From the NCBI GenBank assembly GCA_902778925.1, contig CACYZN010000022.1, positions 1 through 41,472 of the forward strand: DNA of 41,472 bases. Reading direction: 5' to 3'. Position numbers and translations under genes: made by a program. The notes beneath the pieces are model-generated. The model worked only from the letters and a program-made list of their open reading frames with translations. It was not told the origin of the DNA and did not search any database. Every line of letters starts with the position of its first letter. Position 1 is the first letter of the stretch. This DNA comes from an uncultured Bacteroidota bacterium. Lineage in GTDB: Bacteria > Bacteroidota > Bacteroidia > Bacteroidales > P3. Shown here in pieces: positions 16,951 to 24,469 of this stretch.

Positions 16951-17610
16951 TTAAGCATTCATCTTCTTGAGGGTGGGGCTAACAATAAGTGTAGCCTCAG
17001 TGGCAGCCTGCACCTGTTCGACGGTGAACTCGGGGTTGATCTCGGTGAGCACAATACCCTTGGGGGTAATCTCCATCACACCCATCTCGGTGATAATCAT
17101 GTTCACCTGGCCCTTGGCGGTCAACGGAAGGGTGCATTTCTTCAATATCTTGGGGTTGCCTTTGGCTGTGTGCTCCATAGCAAGTATCACCTTCTTGGCA
17201 CCCACCAGCAGATCCATGGCTCCACCCATACCGGGGGTCTTCTTGCCAGGAATCATCCAGTTTGCGAGGTCGCCTTCTTCGTCGACCTGCATAGCACCGA
17301 GAACACTCACGTCCACGTGGCCACCACGAATGATGCCGAACGACGTGGCACTATCGAATGTCGAAGCGCCAGGCACATGGGTGATGTATCCACCGCCTGC
17401 ATTGATGAACCAGGGGTCTTCTTTACCATCTTCGGGAGTGGGACCCATGCCAATCATACCGTTTTCACTCTGCAACACCACATGTACTCCCTCGGGCAGA
17501 TAGTTAGGAATAAGGGTCGGCAGACCGATACCAAGGTTTACGACATCGCCGTCGTGCAGCTCCTGAGCCGCGCGCTTAGCAATAAAAGGTTTAATTTCTT
17601 CTTTTGTCAT
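16951..17610 (-). CDS. atoA: Acetoacetate/butyrate-type CoA-transferase, subunit B
   Basis: The 219-residue beta subunit of a family I CoA-transferase. The CoA-thioester Glu49 lies in the SENG motif (LQSENGMIGMG), and the family segments GAMQVDEEGDLANWMIPGK and GMGGAMDLLVGAKKV are present. In lysine fermentation such enzymes move CoA between butyryl-CoA and acetoacetate. The partner alpha subunit is not adjacent and not in the window, which is unusual but has a parallel in Porphyromonas gingivalis, where as I recall the two subunits are separated. It follows kamE by 51 nt. Subunit identity is firm; substrate is inferred from the neighbours. Confidence 0.88.
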   Translation of the reverse strand: MTKEEIKPFIAKRAAQELHDGDVVNLGIGLPTLIPNYLPEGVHVVLQSENGMIGMGPTPEDGKEDPWFINAGGGYITHVPGASTFDSATSFGIIRGGHVDVSVLGAMQVDEEGDLANWMIPGKKTPGMGGAMDLLVGAKKVILAMEHTAKGNPKILKKCTLPLTAKGQVNMIITEMGVMEITPKGIVLTEINPEFTVEQVQAATEATLIVSPTLKKMNA

Positions 17611-17661
17611 AACATTATTATTTTTTAAGTTTCTTTTTCTCCAATGAAGCCATTATGCTTT

Positions 17662-18450
17662 TTATTTCCATCCACGGTTCACCATCTCCTGTGCCACAAA
17701 CGATGCAACATCGTCGGCATAGGTATTGGCGCCGAAGCCGGCATCGTACCCCAGTTCCTTGGCCAACTCATGGCTGATGCGGGGACCGCCGCAGATAAGG
17801 ATTACCTTGTCGCGCAGACCTTCTGCCTCGAGCATCTCGACCAACTCGGTCATATTCTTTATATGCACATCCTTCTGGGTGACAGTCTGGCTTACGAGCA
17901 ATGCGTCAGCATGTAGTTCTATTGCCTTGGCTATAAACTCGTCGTTTGGCACCTGACTGCCGAGGTTGTAGGCGTCAATCATATCGTAGCGCTCCAGACC
18001 ATAATGGCCGGCGTAGCCCTTCATATTCATAATGGCGTCGATACCCACAGTATGCGCATCGGTACCGGTCGAAGCTCCCACACAGACAATCTTACGGCCT
18101 ATATGCTCACGGATATACTCGTCACACTCTTTCATCTCCATGGTGGTGCTCTCCACCTTGGGTACATGTATGTTGGTATAATCGACCGTGTGTGTCAATG
18201 AACCATAGCAGTTCATGAAGCAGAAGCCCCCGGTCAGCTCTTTCTGGTATACCACCAGCGGGTTCTCGAAGCCCATCTTCTTCAACAGCTGCTTGGCGGC
18301 CTCTTCGGCTTCGGCACCGGCAGGCACCGGCAGAGTGAAACTCAGCTGCACCTTGCCATCGTTCATTGTGTCGCCATATGGCTTTATCTTGGTGAGGTCA
18401 AGGGTTTTATCGTAATCCTTTGCCTCCATCGAATACAATCCTTCGCTCAT
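17662..18450 (-). CDS. kamE: D-lysine 5,6-aminomutase beta subunit
   Basis: The 262-residue subunit of the adenosylcobalamin- and PLP-dependent mutase that moves the terminal amino group of lysine or beta-lysine. The B12-binding motif DAHTVG places the cobalt ligand His at residue 133. The PLP-binding Lys falls at residue 144 (MNMKGYAGHYG). Both match the numbering known for the clostridial enzyme. A Rossmann-type cobalamin domain follows, with the LLVSQTVTQKDVHIKNM and LICGGPRISHELAKELGYDAGFG loops. It starts one base after the kamD stop. The subunit sizes (518 plus 262) fit lysine mutase rather than ornithine 4,5-aminomutase. Confidence 0.96.
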   Translation of the reverse strand: MSEGLYSMEAKDYDKTLDLTKIKPYGDTMNDGKVQLSFTLPVPAGAEAEEAAKQLLKKMGFENPLVVYQKELTGGFCFMNCYGSLTHTVDYTNIHVPKVESTTMEMKECDEYIREHIGRKIVCVGASTGTDAHTVGIDAIMNMKGYAGHYGLERYDMIDAYNLGSQVPNDEFIAKAIELHADALLVSQTVTQKDVHIKNMTELVEMLEAEGLRDKVILICGGPRISHELAKELGYDAGFGANTYADDVASFVAQEMVNRGWK

Positions 18451-18451
18451 A

Positions 18452-20008
18452 TTATTTCTTTCCTTTCATTAATTCAACAAACGGATTAAAGTAGTGCTCG
18501 CCCTTGAGGGTGACGCCGTCAAGGCCCTTGCCGCCGTTCTTGGGACGCTTCACGTTTGCGAAGATACCCTTCTCCAAGGCGGTGAAGAGGCCTTCGCTCT
18601 CCATGGCTTCAAGCAGCTTGGTGGCATCGTGCAGCACCTTCTGGGCACGACTCTTGATGATGCCACCGTCCTTAAACTCCACCTCCTCACCAATATCCTT
18701 CATATTGTTGAAGATGTACTTGGCGTTCTCGATGCTCAGGTAGCGGTCACTCATGAAGGGCGTATGTATAGCCTCGGTGGGCATACCCAGCAGCTGCAAA
18801 CCCTGGTGCGTCCACTGGCCGATGACGTTGAACAGAGCATCCTGTATGTGGCCGCGGAAGATGTTACCGGTCATAAACTTGGTCGGCGGCATATACTTAA
18901 GCGGTGCATTGGGGAATATCTCGCGCAACATCTGAGCCTGTGCCAGTTCGTAAAGGAAGCCGTTCTCGAGCATGGGGTCCATCTCGAAGGCGTGACCGAG
19001 ACCCTGCTGCTCCGAAGGCAGACCGGCCATGAAAGCCAACTGTTCATTGATGAAGTCCGATGCCAGCACAGTGTGAGCCTCCTCGTATGCGTCGGCGGTG
19101 GTCAGGTAGTTATCCTCGCCGGTGTTGATGATGACGCCTGCAAAGCCGTTGATGATGCGACTGAAGTACTGGTCTATCAGCGTGCGCTGCATGTTGATAT
19201 CGCGGAAGAGGATGCCATAGAGTGCGTCGTTGAGCATCACATCGAGGCCTTCGAGTGCGCCCATGGCGGCGATTTCCGGCATGCAGAGGCCCGAACAGTA
19301 GTTGCAGAGGCGGATGTAGCGGCCCACTTCCTCGCCCACCTCGTCGAGTGCCTTGCGCATGATGCGGAAGTTTTCCTGGGTGGCGAAGGTGCCGCCGAAG
19401 CCTTCTGTGGTGGCGCCATAGGGCACGTAGTCTAGCAGCGACTGACCGGTAGTGCGAATCACAGCTATAATATCGGCACCCTGACGGGCACCGGCCTGGG
19501 CTTGCACCACATCCTCGTAGATATTGCCCGTGGCCACGATGATGTAGAGGTAGGGCTTCGAGCCTTCGCCTATGGTCTCGATGTATTTCTCACGACGCAG
19601 ACGGTTGCCGCGCACCTTGTCGATGGTCTGTTTAATGACAGGCTCCAGAGCCTTGTCGATTTCGGCCTTTGAATGCACAGGCAGCTGGGTGATGTCGAGC
19701 TTGCCGGCGGCAATGGCCTCGGCTATCTGCTGCGGTGTTTTGCCGGTCTCTACCATGGCATTGCCCACATAGAACATCACGCCTTGGCCCAGCACGCCTT
19801 TGCTCTTCAGTTCCTCGACCACCACATTGGGCATCGGCACCTCGTTCTCGTCGATACCGTCGATGCCGAGGAAACGGCATAGTGTGCGCTCCACAGCCAC
19901 AGTGGTGTAGTCTTCCACGAAGTCCTGCACTTGTCCGGCTATGTTGCGGGCTACAGACCGTGCATGTTCAACTTCCACAAAATCAAGTCCTACTTTACTC
20001 TCTTGCAT
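18452..20008 (-). CDS. kamD: D-lysine 5,6-aminomutase alpha subunit
   Basis: The 518-residue TIM-barrel subunit that binds adenosylcobalamin and substrate together with KamE. Family segments are HARSVARNIAGQVQDF at the start, PYLYIIVATGNIYEDVVQAQAGARQGADIIAVIRTTGQSLLDYVPYG in overlapping pieces, and GFGGTFATQENFRIMRKALDE. Also present are LCNYCSGLCMPEIAAMGALEGLDVMLNDA and TPFMSDRYLS. Length is normal. It is the first gene of a six-gene tight run down to the DUF4249-like lipoprotein and has a good promoter 50 nt upstream. The other lysine-pathway genes (kamA, kdd, kce, kal) are not in the window. Confidence 0.97.
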   Translation of the reverse strand: MQESKVGLDFVEVEHARSVARNIAGQVQDFVEDYTTVAVERTLCRFLGIDGIDENEVPMPNVVVEELKSKGVLGQGVMFYVGNAMVETGKTPQQIAEAIAAGKLDITQLPVHSKAEIDKALEPVIKQTIDKVRGNRLRREKYIETIGEGSKPYLYIIVATGNIYEDVVQAQAGARQGADIIAVIRTTGQSLLDYVPYGATTEGFGGTFATQENFRIMRKALDEVGEEVGRYIRLCNYCSGLCMPEIAAMGALEGLDVMLNDALYGILFRDINMQRTLIDQYFSRIINGFAGVIINTGEDNYLTTADAYEEAHTVLASDFINEQLAFMAGLPSEQQGLGHAFEMDPMLENGFLYELAQAQMLREIFPNAPLKYMPPTKFMTGNIFRGHIQDALFNVIGQWTHQGLQLLGMPTEAIHTPFMSDRYLSIENAKYIFNNMKDIGEEVEFKDGGIIKSRAQKVLHDATKLLEAMESEGLFTALEKGIFANVKRPKNGGKGLDGVTLKGEHYFNPFVELMKGKK

Positions 20009-20058
20009 TGTTTATTATATAGTTTTTTTTTGATATTTTTATACTATAATTCGGACTG

Positions 20059-20090
20059 CAAAGATACAACTTTTTTTCCATTCGCCCATA
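20059..20090 (-). promoter_or_regulatory. kamD: Promoter of the kamD unit
   Basis: Minus strand TATCTTTG (complement of 20059-20066) is a full match to TAnnTTTG. TATG (complement of 20087-20090) lies exactly 20 nt upstream as a near minus-33 box. The start codon is 50 nt downstream. It lies between the terminator of the preceding unit and kamD, so kamD appears to begin a transcript. Confidence 0.65.
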
Positions 20091-20147
20091 AAAAAGTTGC
20101 CGGACCCACCCAAATCGACTATTTTTCCGGTATTGACACACCTCGCC

Positions 20148-20188
20148 GGCAAAAAACAATCCGCCGTGCGACAATCGTCGCACGGCGG
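20148..20188 (-). terminator. Rho-independent terminator after the HU-rng-lysozyme unit
   Basis: A perfect 12-bp GC-rich stem (20161-20172 with 20177-20188; CCGCCGTGCGAC arm) closes a 4-base loop. On the minus strand it is followed by ATTGTTTTTTG. It lies 26 nt past the GH25 stop. Confidence 0.9.
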
Positions 20189-20214
20189 AGCATAACTTCC
20201 TTGCCATGAAGCCC

Positions 20215-20955
20215 CTATTTACTTGCCGTAGTGTCGTTCTTGGCGGCAGCAGCGGCAGTGGCGTTCTTTTTGGGCTTCGGCATCTTGATGTCGCTCAGCG
20301 AATGGTTGCGGTGTATGCGGATAAAGTCGACATAACCCTTGATGCCCGAGCAGTGCCCCGTCTCGGTATACTGCCACAGGGTGAAGCGCGTCTTGGGGTA
20401 GCCGCGATAGTTGGCTATGAAGATGTGGTACTTCGAGTACTTCTTGTTGGCGAAGTGGGTCTTGTACACGCGCTCGCTGGTGTAGATTATTGGCTTCACG
20501 CCGTACTCCTTCTCCATGAGTTCGAGCAGCTTGTCGACACGTTCCATGTTGAGGCGGCCCGAATGATGTCCCTCGATGTCAAGCACCGGAACCAGGTCTT
20601 GCTCTTTCTTCTTCACCACCGACCGTATATTGCCCATCTGCTGGTAGGCGGTGGTCTTGCTGCTGTACAAGTGGTAACTGCCCACCAGCAGGCCCGCCTT
20701 GCGCGCACCCTTGATATTGGCGCTGTAATAGGGGTCCTTTATCGAGGTGCCTTCGGTAGCTTTCACATACACGAAGCGTATTGTACTGTCCTTGGCCACC
20801 TTGGTCCAGTTGATATTTCCCTGGTACTTCGACACATCGATGCCACGGGTCCGTACCTGAGCCTGCAGGACGGCAGGCGACAGAAGCGTTGCACCGAGCA
20901 ACAGCACGGCCAAGAGCCATTTGGTCCTACAGCTCGATTTCGTCGCCATTGGCAT
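20215..20955 (-). CDS. GH25-family lysozyme (muramidase), exported
   Basis: A 246-residue protein with an N-terminal hydrophobic signal (about residues 12-32) and one GH25 TIM-barrel domain (about 38-215). The conserved catalytic-site pieces are GIDVSKYQG, FVYVKATEG, the acidic pair in VLDIEG, IIYTS, and LWQYTETG with the later VD. GH25 enzymes cleave the MurNAc-GlcNAc bond of peptidoglycan. A short Lys/Ala-rich tail (KNATAAAAAKNDTTASK) follows. The start (20955, or Met3 at 20949) lies inside the end of the RNase E/G gene, so the two overlap and are likely cotranscribed. Confidence 0.9.
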   Translation of the reverse strand: MPMATKSSCRTKWLLAVLLLGATLLSPAVLQAQVRTRGIDVSKYQGNINWTKVAKDSTIRFVYVKATEGTSIKDPYYSANIKGARKAGLLVGSYHLYSSKTTAYQQMGNIRSVVKKKEQDLVPVLDIEGHHSGRLNMERVDKLLELMEKEYGVKPIIYTSERVYKTHFANKKYSKYHIFIANYRGYPKTRFTLWQYTETGHCSGIKGYVDFIRIHRNHSLSDIKMPKPKKNATAAAAAKNDTTASK

Positions 20956-22483
20956 TGAGGTATTTGAATTCCAGCAGTCCCATGCTCTCCGACTTCTTGA
21001 CGGTGAGCCACATGCGGTACTTGCGCATCCACTGCCAGCGCAGGCTGCGCAGGCCGCCCTTGGTGATATAGGCGTGGATGTAGGGGTGTGTGACGATGGT
21101 ATAGCGGTGCTCGTTTTGCGAGACGCCCAGGAAGTTCAGGTTCGACTCTATCTCGTCGACCACCACGAGGCTCTGCTTAATATGGCCTGTGCCGTCGCAC
21201 ATGGGGCACTTCTCCTGCACATCGACCTCCATCACCGGACGCACACGCTGGCGGGTGATCTGCATCAGGCCGAACTTACTGAGCGGCAGTATCGTGTGGC
21301 GTGCCTTGTCGGGACGCATGGCCTCGTTCATCACGTCGAACAGCTTCTTGCGGTTCTCGGCCTTGGCCATGTCTATGAAGTCGACAATCACAATGCCTCC
21401 CATATCGCGCAGACGCAGCTGACGTGCAATCTCGATGCCGCTTTCTATGTTCACCTGCAGGGCGGTGTCTTCCTGTCCGGTGCCGGCCTTGATGTGGTTG
21501 CCGCTGTTCACGTCGATCACATGCATAGCCTCGGTATGCTCTATATAAAGGTATACGCCCGAGCGGATGGTCACTATGCGGCCGAAGGCGCGCCGTATGT
21601 CGCGCTGTATGCCGAAGTTCTCGAAGATGGGAGCCTCCATCTTGTAGAGCTTCACAATGTCTTCCATGCCGGGGGTGATGGCGCCTACCGCGCGCCGCAC
21701 CTCGTCGTACAGGGCTTGGCTGTCGACCGTTATCGAGTTGAAGTCGTCGGTCAGCAGGTCGCGCAGCAGTGCGGTGGTGGTGTCGAGTTCGGCGTGCACC
21801 TTGCAGGGAGCCGAGACATGTTTCAGTTTCTCGGTCATCTCCTTCCAGCATTCCTCCAGGTGGTGCAGGTCGGCATCAAGTTCGGCCACCGTCTTGCCCT
21901 CGGCCACAGTGCGCACTATGATGCCGAAGTTCTGGGGGCGGATGCTCTGCACCAGCCGGCGCAGCCGGTTGCGTTCCTCCGAGCCTTTGATCTTTTGCGA
22001 GATGGATATCTTGTTGCTGAAAGGAGTGAGCACCAGGTAATGCCCCGCTATCGAGATGTCGCCCGACAGCTTGGGGCCTTTGGTCGAGATAGGTTCTTTG
22101 GTCACCTGCACCAGTATCGGCTGTCCCACCTTGAGGGTCTCGGTCAGGTTGCCCACCTTCTCGAGTATAGGTTCTATCTTGAAGTTGGCGAGGGTCTTGG
22201 CCCCGCCGTCGCCGTTCATGGCCAGCCGCAGGTATTTGCTCACCGAATTGTAGTCGGGCCCGAGGTCGAGGTAGTGCATGAAGCCCTCCTTGTCGCCCCC
22301 CACATCGACGAAGGCGGCGTTGAGGCCCTGCATTATCTTCTTTACCTTGCCAAAATATATGTCGCCCACGGCGAAGTTGCCGGCGGGTTGTTCTTTATGC
22401 AGTTCGACGAGCCGCTTGTCTTCCAGCAGGGCTATCTGCACCCCTTGCTCGTCGCGCGAGGAGATTACTAAGTCTTTTTCCAC
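20927..22483 (-). CDS. rng: Ribonuclease E/G family endoribonuclease
   Basis: A 518-residue RNase G-like enzyme for rRNA processing and mRNA turnover. An S1-like RNA-binding region near the N-terminus (NFAVGDIYFGKVKKIMQGLNAAFVDVG, read in overlapping parts) precedes the catalytic core. That core holds the Mg-site segments HVIDVNSGN and GIVIVDFIDM, and the zinc-link motif CPMCDGTGH. It lacks the long C-terminal scaffold of E. coli RNase E. I prefer the GTG at 22483 (MEKDLVISSRDEQ) because it matches family starts; the ATG at 22528 would add 15 residues and reach into an upstream hairpin region. It ends overlapping the lysozyme gene. Confidence 0.93.
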   Translation of the reverse strand: MEKDLVISSRDEQGVQIALLEDKRLVELHKEQPAGNFAVGDIYFGKVKKIMQGLNAAFVDVGGDKEGFMHYLDLGPDYNSVSKYLRLAMNGDGGAKTLANFKIEPILEKVGNLTETLKVGQPILVQVTKEPISTKGPKLSGDISIAGHYLVLTPFSNKISISQKIKGSEERNRLRRLVQSIRPQNFGIIVRTVAEGKTVAELDADLHHLEECWKEMTEKLKHVSAPCKVHAELDTTTALLRDLLTDDFNSITVDSQALYDEVRRAVGAITPGMEDIVKLYKMEAPIFENFGIQRDIRRAFGRIVTIRSGVYLYIEHTEAMHVIDVNSGNHIKAGTGQEDTALQVNIESGIEIARQLRLRDMGGIVIVDFIDMAKAENRKKLFDVMNEAMRPDKARHTILPLSKFGLMQITRQRVRPVMEVDVQEKCPMCDGTGHIKQSLVVVDEIESNLNFLGVSQNEHRYTIVTHPYIHAYITKGGLRSLRWQWMRKYRMWLTVKKSESMGLLEFKYLNANGDEIEL

Positions 22484-22510
22484 TAATCGTTCCTGGTTAA
22501 TATATAAAAT

Positions 22511-22555
22511 AAACAAATTACATACCAACCCCTCTGGGTGGTGTGTAATTTGTTT
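22511..22555 (-). promoter_or_regulatory. Long hairpin just upstream of rng
   Basis: Bases 22511-22522 (AAACAAATTACA) pair with 22544-22555. After one mismatch in the minus-strand RNA, ACC pairs with GGT, and after a bulge ACCC pairs with GGGT around a 4-base loop. In the minus-strand transcript it is followed by TATTTTATATATT. It could be a partial terminator after the small basic protein gene, or a leader structure that RNase E/G itself cuts. Confidence 0.6.
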
Positions 22556-22595
22556 TAGTAGTTTTAGTCCGGAAACAGGCAGGCCTGTGGCCTAC

Positions 22596-22685
22596 TTATT
22601 TCTTCTTATGTCTATTCTTGCGCAGGCGTTTTTTACGCTTGTGCGTCGACATCTTGTGACGTTTGTGCTTTTTTCCGTTAGGCAT
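22596..22685 (-). CDS. 29-residue basic ribosomal-like protein (COX24/mS38-like)
   Basis: A very short gene, ATG at 22685 to TAA at 22596-22598, reading MPNGKKHKRHKMSTHKRKK then RLRKNRHKKK. More than half the residues are Lys, Arg or His. As I recall, this matches the short conserved Bacteroidota proteins annotated with an AURKAIP1/COX24 domain, related to the C-terminal tail of mitochondrial mS38, and is therefore a likely ribosome component. It sits 19 nt after HU and before RNase E/G. The assignment rests on pattern memory, but the reading frame and composition are clear. Confidence 0.85.
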   Translation of the reverse strand: MPNGKKHKRHKMSTHKRKKRLRKNRHKKK

Positions 22686-22704
22686 TGCTACAAAATATTT
22701 TTAG

Positions 22705-22989
22705 TTATTTGACTTTCTTTTTCACATCCTGCATGAAAGTCTTGGCGGGCTTGAAAGCGGGAATGTTGTGTGCGGGAATAATGATGGTGGTGTTCTTGCT
22801 GATGTTGCGGCCGGTCTTCTCGGCACGTTTCTTCACGATGAAGCTGCCAAAACCACGCAGGTAGACGTTCTCGCCCTCGGAGAGGCTCTCTTTGATGACG
22901 GTCATAAACTCCTCGACGGTGGCCTGGATGGCGACTTTCTCGATACCGGTTTTCTGAGCTATTTCAGCTACGATTTCTGCCTTTGTCAT
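22705..22989 (-). CDS. HU-family DNA-binding protein
   Basis: A nucleoid protein of 94 residues with the standard fold. An N-terminal helical pair (MTKAEIVAEIAQKTG) leads to the saddle motif LRGFGSFIVKKRAEKTGRN, and the DNA-intercalating arm carries the conserved Pro in IIPAHNIPAFKPAK. Length is typical. It is the first gene of the HU, 29-aa protein, RNase E/G, lysozyme unit. Confidence 0.96.
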   Translation of the reverse strand: MTKAEIVAEIAQKTGIEKVAIQATVEEFMTVIKESLSEGENVYLRGFGSFIVKKRAEKTGRNISKNTTIIIPAHNIPAFKPAKTFMQDVKKKVK

Positions 22990-23043
22990 TTTTCTATTAT
23001 TTTTTTATTGTTATTGTTTGTTTTCCAACCAAAAATCGGACTG

Positions 23044-23074
23044 CAAAAATACTACATTTTTTTCAATCAGCGAA
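23044..23074 (-). promoter_or_regulatory. Putative promoter of the HU unit
   Basis: Minus strand TATTTTTG (complement of 23044-23051) matches TAnnTTTG. TTCG (complement of 23071-23074) lies 19 nt upstream as a weak minus-33 box. It gives a leader of roughly 50 nt that is very A/T rich. Confidence 0.55.
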
Positions 23075-23209
23075 CTTTTTTTTGCCCCGACATTCTTTTT
23101 TAACAATTTACACCACCTCAACCACCTGTAACTCAACCCTATACCTTTCAGCAATTATTTGCATTTTAAGACCACGGATGATGCTCCGAAGCCGTCCAGG
23201 ACGGCCATT

Positions 23210-24097
23210 CTAGTCCCTATCTTTTAATCTTTTACCGAACGAGACAACCATAAGTGTGACGGCGGCCAGGGTGGCACACACCGTGGGCAGCAGGCCGAAG
23301 TCGATGGGGGCCTCGGGGTCGAGGTCGAGCACCCCGCGCGCCACAAGCCAGTAGAGCACCACCACCACGGCGTTGTTTACGAAGTGGGCCGTCACATTGA
23401 CCAGCAGCGAGCCACCATAAATATATAGGTATCCGAGTATCAGGCCCAGCACCAGACGTGGCACAAACGAGAACACCTCGCCGTGGCCGAGGCTGAAGAT
23501 GACGGCCGTGGCCACGACGGCCAGATGGGCTCCCACTCCGGGCCGCCCGCCGTCGACCGACGAGGGGCTCCACCAGCGCTGCAGCAGGTTTTGTATGCCC
23601 GCCCGGAAGAAGAGCTCTTCGCTGAGGGCCGGCACCACGGCCACCACCAGCAGGTTGACCAGCAGGCCGCCCACGCTATCGACCGCGAGGAACTGCTCGA
23701 CGATGCCCTCGGTACTATCCTGCAGCCGCCGCAGCGTCTCGCCCACACGTCCCAGGTCCCAGCTGTCGTTCCACTCGGTAAGCACCTCGTTGACAGGCAC
23801 CACCAGCATCATGACCGCCACACCCGTCAGCACCGCCATCCAGCTGCGACGCGAGAAGTCGAGCCGGTAGTAGGCGCGCTGACTGCCACGGTAGTAGATG
23901 AGCGTCGTGATGAGCACCGGTGCCGCGAAGACCAGCAACTGGGTGACCATCTGCATCCACAGCATGTTTGACATCGACAGCATGTCGACCCCAGAGAAAG
24001 TGAACATCGCCGACACAATCGACACGACGATGGCAAGAACCAGCGAAATGGCCAGCATGACAAGCAGCTGGAGGAAGGGATGGGTAAATCGTTTCAT
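23210..24097 (-). CDS. CPBP-family intramembrane metalloprotease
   Basis: A 295-residue membrane protein of the CAAX-protease/bacteriocin-processing (Abi) family. It has about seven to eight hydrophobic segments and the three family motifs: EELFFR (EExxxR), FSLGH (FxxxH), and HFVNN (HxxxN). Members cut or bind substrates within the membrane; the target here is unknown, and no bacteriocin gene is nearby. I chose the ATG at 24097 (MKRFTHPFLQ) because the longer frame from 24130 starts inside the tRNA gene. The start is only 8 nt after the tRNA 3' end, so the mRNA probably comes from the same transcript. A short GCCGTC/GACGGC palindrome follows the stop. Confidence 0.9.
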   Translation of the reverse strand: MKRFTHPFLQLLVMLAISLVLAIVVSIVSAMFTFSGVDMLSMSNMLWMQMVTQLLVFAAPVLITTLIYYRGSQRAYYRLDFSRRSWMAVLTGVAVMMLVVPVNEVLTEWNDSWDLGRVGETLRRLQDSTEGIVEQFLAVDSVGGLLVNLLVVAVVPALSEELFFRAGIQNLLQRWWSPSSVDGGRPGVGAHLAVVATAVIFSLGHGEVFSFVPRLVLGLILGYLYIYGGSLLVNVTAHFVNNAVVVVLYWLVARGVLDLDPEAPIDFGLLPTVCATLAAVTLMVVSFGKRLKDRD

Positions 24098-24105
24098 AGC
24101 TTTAG

Positions 24106-24179
24106 TGACCCCGGCGGGATTCAAACCCACGACTTTCGGAACCGGAATCCGACGTTCTATTCAGCTGAACTACGGGGCC
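24106..24179 (-). tRNA. tRNA-Arg (anticodon CCG)
   Basis: A 74-nt cloverleaf on the minus strand. The acceptor GGCCCCG pairs with CGGGGTC (one G-T pair), with discriminator A. The D stem is GTTC/GAAC. The anticodon stem TCGGA/TCCGA holds the loop TTCCGGT, so the anticodon is CCG. The T stem is GTGGG/CCCGC with loop TTTGAAT. CCA is not encoded. All stems pair well. Confidence 0.96.
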
Positions 24180-24239
24180 AGATTTCGCTCTATTTAACTC
24201 CACCATTCCGATATTATTGTGCACCCCCACAATTTTTTT

Positions 24240-24469
24240 TCAAAATTTCTCACCTCCCACTCTCCGTTCTCCTCTCTCCACTCTCCGTTCTACACTCTCC
24301 ACTCTCCGCTATCCTCTCCCCTTCCCCTCCGGTCGTTCTTATGTACTTCTTATGTATTTCTTATGTTGTATTTATGTTTAAAACATAAGAAATACATAAG
24401 AAGTACATAAGAACGACATAAGAACTACCGGACCGGAAGGCTACCGGAGGACGTCCGGAAGGCGGTGCC
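24240..24469. repeat. Dispersed palindromic element, copy 2, with C/T-rich flank
   Basis: The left arm 24335-24367 and right arm 24382-24414 are perfect 33-bp inverted repeats around the same 14-base spacer as copy 1. The right arm continues with a fourth 11-bp unit to 24425. Where copy 1 has a mismatch, this copy has a C-G pair. The left flank (about 24255-24330) holds degenerate tandem CCACTCTCCGTTCT units, and the right flank is rich in CCGGA. It lies in the divergent gap between the tRNA and porU and abuts a T9SS sorting-domain fragment. No complete gene is seen in 24182-24721. Confidence 0.92.

Noticed and set aside
17662-20008. Ornithine 4,5-aminomutase instead of lysine 5,6-aminomutase
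   Set aside because: The ornithine enzyme has a very small S and a large E subunit; the 518 and 262 residue pair, with His133 and Lys144 in the smaller, fits the lysine enzyme.
20921-22471. 516-codon open frame on the plus strand
   Set aside because: Antisense shadow of RNase E/G.
23160-23215. GCCGTC/GACGGC palindrome after the CPBP gene as a terminator
   Set aside because: The loop is only three bases and there is no T tract; too weak to list as a terminator.
24098-24130. Longer start for the CPBP protease at 24130
   Set aside because: Those codons lie within the tRNA-Arg gene.
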